A DNA stretch of 64,000 nucleotides from Symsagittifera roscoffensis (taxonomy: Eukaryota; Xenacoelomorpha; Acoela; Convolutidae): NCBI RefSeq assembly GCF_963678635.1, contig NC_087071.1, positions 37,847,858 to 37,911,857 of the forward strand, in the 5' to 3' direction. A program made the position numbers and the translations under genes. Below the pieces are notes generated by a model. That model was not told the DNA's origin, ran no database searches, and saw only the letters and a program-made list of their open reading frames with translations. Numbering within the stretch: the first letter of the stretch is position 1; every line of letters starts with the position of its first letter. This document shows positions 60,310 to 64,000 of this stretch, piece by piece.

Positions 60310-61320
60310 TTCTACTTTTTCGTACTTCACCTTTGCGAGCTGCTCTTTGTCTTTTTCTTGCTTGTGTTGGCGAAGTAAAGCTTAGCTTCTGTTTTTCAAA
60401 AAATAACAATTATTCTTCAAAAGGGTTGAACTTTCACGTGTATTTTGAAAAATGGCCATTTTTTCGGTTTCTTTGAGTTTATTGACACGTTTCCAGCTCG
60501 CTGTTTGGTTTGTCTTGATAGAATCAATTTATATGTGTTTTACTGCATGCAAAACTCAAATATTATACCCTCATGTGTGATGCCCAAAGCGTCAGCGCAA
60601 CTTTGGACGGCACAATACTTCAAATCGCTCAAAATTTTATTCTGAATTGATTTGAAGCCACCTAGTCGGTCCCAGTGTGATCTCAAATGAGCTCAATTTA
60701 TATTTGTCAGGTTTTTTTCTTTTTTTCAATAAATTTCTCTGTATTTTTAATACACTTCTTAAACCTACTTTTTTTTGCATAGTTGAGAAATTTTTATCAT
60801 TTAGATACATTGTTTTCGCAAGCACGCCCTCAGTTTTTTTTTGCAAGAAACTAAAATTAATTGAGTTCTGAGTTTAAGTTTGAAAAGCTTTGAACTCGAC
60901 TTTTTCGCAGTTTGAGCTTTTAAATCAATCAATTTAAATAGGTACATGCCAAACTACATAAACAAAGTTGCTTCTAATTTAAATGTAGAAATTGCAGATA
61001 GTTTTTTTCAAAAACTTGGTAAATGTTGGCAACCATTTGTGTTGACCATTTTCTCAAGGTGAGATCGAACTTAGCAATAGACTGGAAAAAAAACTCGACG
61101 TGTGTTTATACTGGTGCGCGAATTCGTTAAGCTTAATTGTTTGTGTCGAAAGTTCCGCATTTTCAGCATATTGTTAATTCAAAAAGCTAGCGTTTCAACC
61201 TCATATAAATTGGGTATATTGAACGTTACGAAATAAATTTTTAGACCTTCATTTATAGTGTTTGCGTCCATCAAAAATTTCGTGGCTGAACTTTTACACA
61301 ATGAATTGTAGAGTGTCGAC
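60310..61320. repeat. Duplicated segment, full copy
   Basis: Starts cacctttgcgagctgctctt. Its first ~295 bases recur at 61997-62280, and its last ~140 bases (from aaaagctagcgtttcaacc at 61180) recur at 62279-62418. Confidence 0.85.
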
Positions 61321-61975
61321 ACATCACTGCGTCTCATTCAATAACTCAATGTGCTCCGACAAAGTCTCGGCGTCAATTGAAAAAACAAGGCTGTAGTCCT
61401 GTTTTCGTGATATAAGATTGCAAAAGTAGCCGTAAATTGGCTACCCCTTCACAATGATCGTCTTTGTGAACTCTGTTTTTTGTGCACTTTGTAAATATAT
61501 CATAATAAATTGTTTTCAAGGACGATTAGTGACACTGAGAATTTAGTGTAATTTAACATTTAGCGCTGAAGGCCTTGCCGTCTGTTAGAAAGCGCTGTAT
61601 GAAAACTTTCCTTAAAATTATCCTATCAGCAGTTTTTCATTGAATTTAACTAAGCTTTTTAAATTAACAAAAGGAAAAATTGTCAAAGATTTGAAAATGA
61701 AAAATTCCAAGAGAAGTATCGGTCAAAAGTATACAAAACAATTGAACGTTTTTTGGGCCTTTTAATAGCCAGGTTAATCTCGTAAAAATTTCAGAGTCTT
61801 TTAAATGATTATCTTATTCATTAAGAATACAATCATCACTTTCGATTTTTTAATGATGATTAAAAATTTTAATGTCGACAGAGCAAGTTTTGCGAACGTT
61901 TTGTCGGGTATTTTGACTCTAATTGATATGTTTAATGTGTTGCAGTTAAGCGTAGTTTACTTTTTCTAAACTTTT
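61321..61975. other. Spacer between the duplicated segments
   Basis: AT-rich, no gene. taagcgtagtttactt at about 61948 recurs at about 62434. Confidence 0.4.
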
Positions 61976-62420
61976 TTTTTGTAATTTTTCGCTTTTCACC
62001 TTTGCGAGCTGCTCTTTGTCTTTTTCTCGCTTGTGTTGGCGAAGTAAAGCTTAGCTTCTGTTTTTCAAAAAATAACAATTATCCTTCAAAATGGTAGAAC
62101 TTTCACGTTTATTTTAAAATTTAAAATGGCCACTTTTTTCAATTTCTTTGAGTTTATTGAAACGTTTCCAGCTTGCTGTTTGGTTTGTCTTGATAGAATC
62201 AATTTATATGTGTTTTACTGCATGCAAAACTCAAATATTATACCCTCATGTGTGATGCCCAAAGCGTCAGCGCAACTTTCAAAAGCTAGCGTTTCGACCT
62301 CATGTAATTTGGGTATATTGAACGTTAACGAAATAAATTTTTAGACCTTCATTTATAGTGTTTGCTTCTATCAAAAATTTTGTGGCTGAACTCTTACACA
62401 ATCAATTGTAGAGTTTCGAT
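61976..62420. repeat. Duplicated segment, copy with ~570-bp deletion
   Basis: Same order as 60310-61320, but passes from cagcgcaacttt directly to caaaagctagcg, skipping the middle of the first copy. Alternatively the first copy gained an insert there. Confidence 0.85.
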
Positions 62421-63249
62421 TGTGTTGCACTTAAGCGTAGTTTACTTGGTAAACTTTTTGTTGTTTTCCACCCTTTCTGTTTTCAAGAGATTTTGTTTCG
62501 GTTTTGAAGAAACTTTAATAGTTTTCGACCATACAATTAAAAAAAGAGCATTTTTTTCTAGCTGATTCAACCTCTGCACAGTTTCTCGATTTATGGACTA
62601 TGCGCAAAACAGAAATTTGTTGTCTTGGCAACTCGAAGAGAACAGTTTTGTTAGCAATTCTGTAAATAAGGGTCCTTCATCAATAACGCGGTCGAGCAAA
62701 ATTTCTTAATGCTGCTTCAACATTTTTTGGCTTATAAATTAATTGTGGGTTACAAAATAGAGATTATTTTTGTTCGGTAAAGCCTTGCAATGTTGCGCAA
62801 AAACTTTTATTTTCACTATTGACGCCTAATTTTTTTGGAAATGTTGGTGGGGTTATGTGTATTTCTATCCCCACTATATAGTAGGGAAGTCTAAAATTCT
62901 GCGTATTTTTTTAATTGAGTATTTATTGTGTTCAGTGTAATTTCATTAGCAAGTCCTTATCTGTTTATTTTTAACTAGATCCTTAATAAAATCTTTGATG
63001 TTCAGTTTGCCTCTTAAATATGTTTCATTTGCAAATATAATCAGATTAGTTATCTTAACTGTGTCTGTGAATCGTTAACATAAGGTAAAAAAAGGACAAG
63101 TTCTAAAACTGAACACCGGGAAATTCCGACCTTTCAATAATAAAATCTGAATTCTCAAAGACTAAAAATTGTTTTCGTACAGACAGATAAGATTTCAACA
63201 AGTTTTGCACTTTTACTTCGCAAGCCCTATTTCTATCAACTTTCTTAAA
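62421..63249. other. Intergenic, nothing recognised
   Basis: No exon, RNA gene or repeat that I can support. Confidence 0.35.
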
Positions 63250-63507
63250 AGTCGGAAAAATAACACAAGCTTTTTTTAGTTACTCTTAAGAAACTAAGCT
63301 GATTAGACTGACTCAGTACGGAAATTTGACGCAAAAATTTGATGTTTGAAGCCAACGGATGCCTAACATAACCAGCAAATCTTGTGTTATGTTGCGAGTC
63401 CGCTTCCTCCAAATATAAAATTTCTTCGTCAATTTTACGTAAAGCGCTCAGTCTAATCAGCTTTGTTTTTAACAATAACTAAAACCGCTTGTGTTATTTT
63501 TCCGACT
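63250..63507. mobile_element. 258-bp foldback MITE
   Basis: AGTCGGAAAAATAACACAAGC (63250-63270) is the exact inverse of 63487-63507, and AGCTGATTAGACTGA (63297-63311) is the exact inverse of 63448-63462. Together they give ~62-bp arms around a ~135-bp middle. No target duplication seen. Confidence 0.8.
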
Positions 63508-63880
63508 CGACTTCTACTGATTTTCTACTGCAGTCTAGAACTCATGTTATTTTGTAAAGATATTGGGGTTCAAATTATAGACGACTTATTTGTTAAGAAT
63601 TTTTCTATCAAATCGTAGCAAGTGCGACTAAAACAATTGTCTCAAACTAATCTGAAGCAATTTAATGGCTCCAAAGAGTTTCCTACTAGATGAGAAAACT
63701 ATCACACTTGTTTTTGACGTTGTGTGGAGGTACAATTTAACTAAAAAAAACTTTTGATTAATATATTTTTTTGAGTAATTTGAAAACATTTTAAAAAATT
63801 ACTGCAGATACCTTAAAGTGTATTCGGCTCGTAGTTTCATTGCTGATTAAGTGCATTCACTGTTAGTTGGTTCATACCAA
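63508..63880. other. Intergenic, nothing recognised
   Basis: AT-rich with no exon-like frame. Confidence 0.35.
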
Positions 63881-63883
63881 TCA

Positions 63884-63930
63884 TAGGTATCATGGCCAAG
63901 CGGTTGAAAGCAAAGGACAGCATGGGAGAA
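63884..63930 (+). other. Truncated tRNA-like 5' half
   Basis: ggtatcatggccaagcggtt reads like the 5' half of a Leu or Ser tRNA, with a perfect A box TGGCCAAGCGG. No B box follows within 100 bases, so it is truncated. Confidence 0.4.
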
Positions 63931-64000
63931 AAAATAGTGCTGATTTAAATTATCCGGTCAAAACGAAAACAACTCAAAATTTCATACGGTTTATTTTTTT

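Overview
The window looks like AT-rich nuclear DNA of an invertebrate animal. It has GT-AG introns, an animal-type TIR/RING/SAM gene, the end of an SR splicing-factor-like gene, and many animal transposon families (Gypsy-like LTR element, Penelope-like element, degraded non-LTR elements, hAT-type and other MITEs, tRNA-like sequences). I cannot name the species from the sequence. There are no operons, no bacterial promoters and no CRISPR array.

Layout. 1-2.69 kb: about 12 head-to-tail copies of a 220-221 bp satellite, ending beside a tRNA-like sequence whose A and B boxes point into the array. 2.7-18.7 kb: mostly non-coding. It holds two copies of a MITE with CCCGGGTTGACC-type ends, several AATCGATTATAA-rich repeats with a shared end motif, two hAT-type MITEs, one further tRNA-like locus, and the last exons (about 6.6-7.6 kb, + strand) of an RS-domain gene.

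18.76-57.57 kb: the main gene, + strand. A TIR exon (18763-19153) ends in intron phase 1 and joins in frame to an exon at 54395-55535 (rest of the TIR, RING finger, SAM domain, helical repeats). That exon joins in frame to a last exon at 57082-57574. The predicted protein is 674 aa. The first intron is about 35 kb and is packed with mobile DNA: a broken Gypsy-like element without visible integrase (20.8-24.3 kb, - strand), a degraded gag-like stretch (25.7-26.5 kb, + strand), four head-to-tail units of 3.5-6.1 kb (27.35-48.49 kb) carrying non-LTR reverse-transcriptase remnants and a foldback element, a long-TIR MITE (48.9-49.6 kb), and a broken Penelope-like element with GIY-YIG and a PHD-like cysteine cluster inside its reverse transcriptase (49.9-52.2 kb, - strand).

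57.6-64 kb: a 17-bp minisatellite abutting another copy of the foldback element, a partly deleted ~1 kb duplication, a foldback MITE and a truncated tRNA-like 5' half. I recognised no gene here.

If the three-exon model is right, the main gene couples a TIR domain (in animals either a signalling adaptor or an NAD-cleaving enzyme) to a RING ubiquitin-ligase module and a SAM oligomerisation module. This is the best candidate for an undescribed system in the window.
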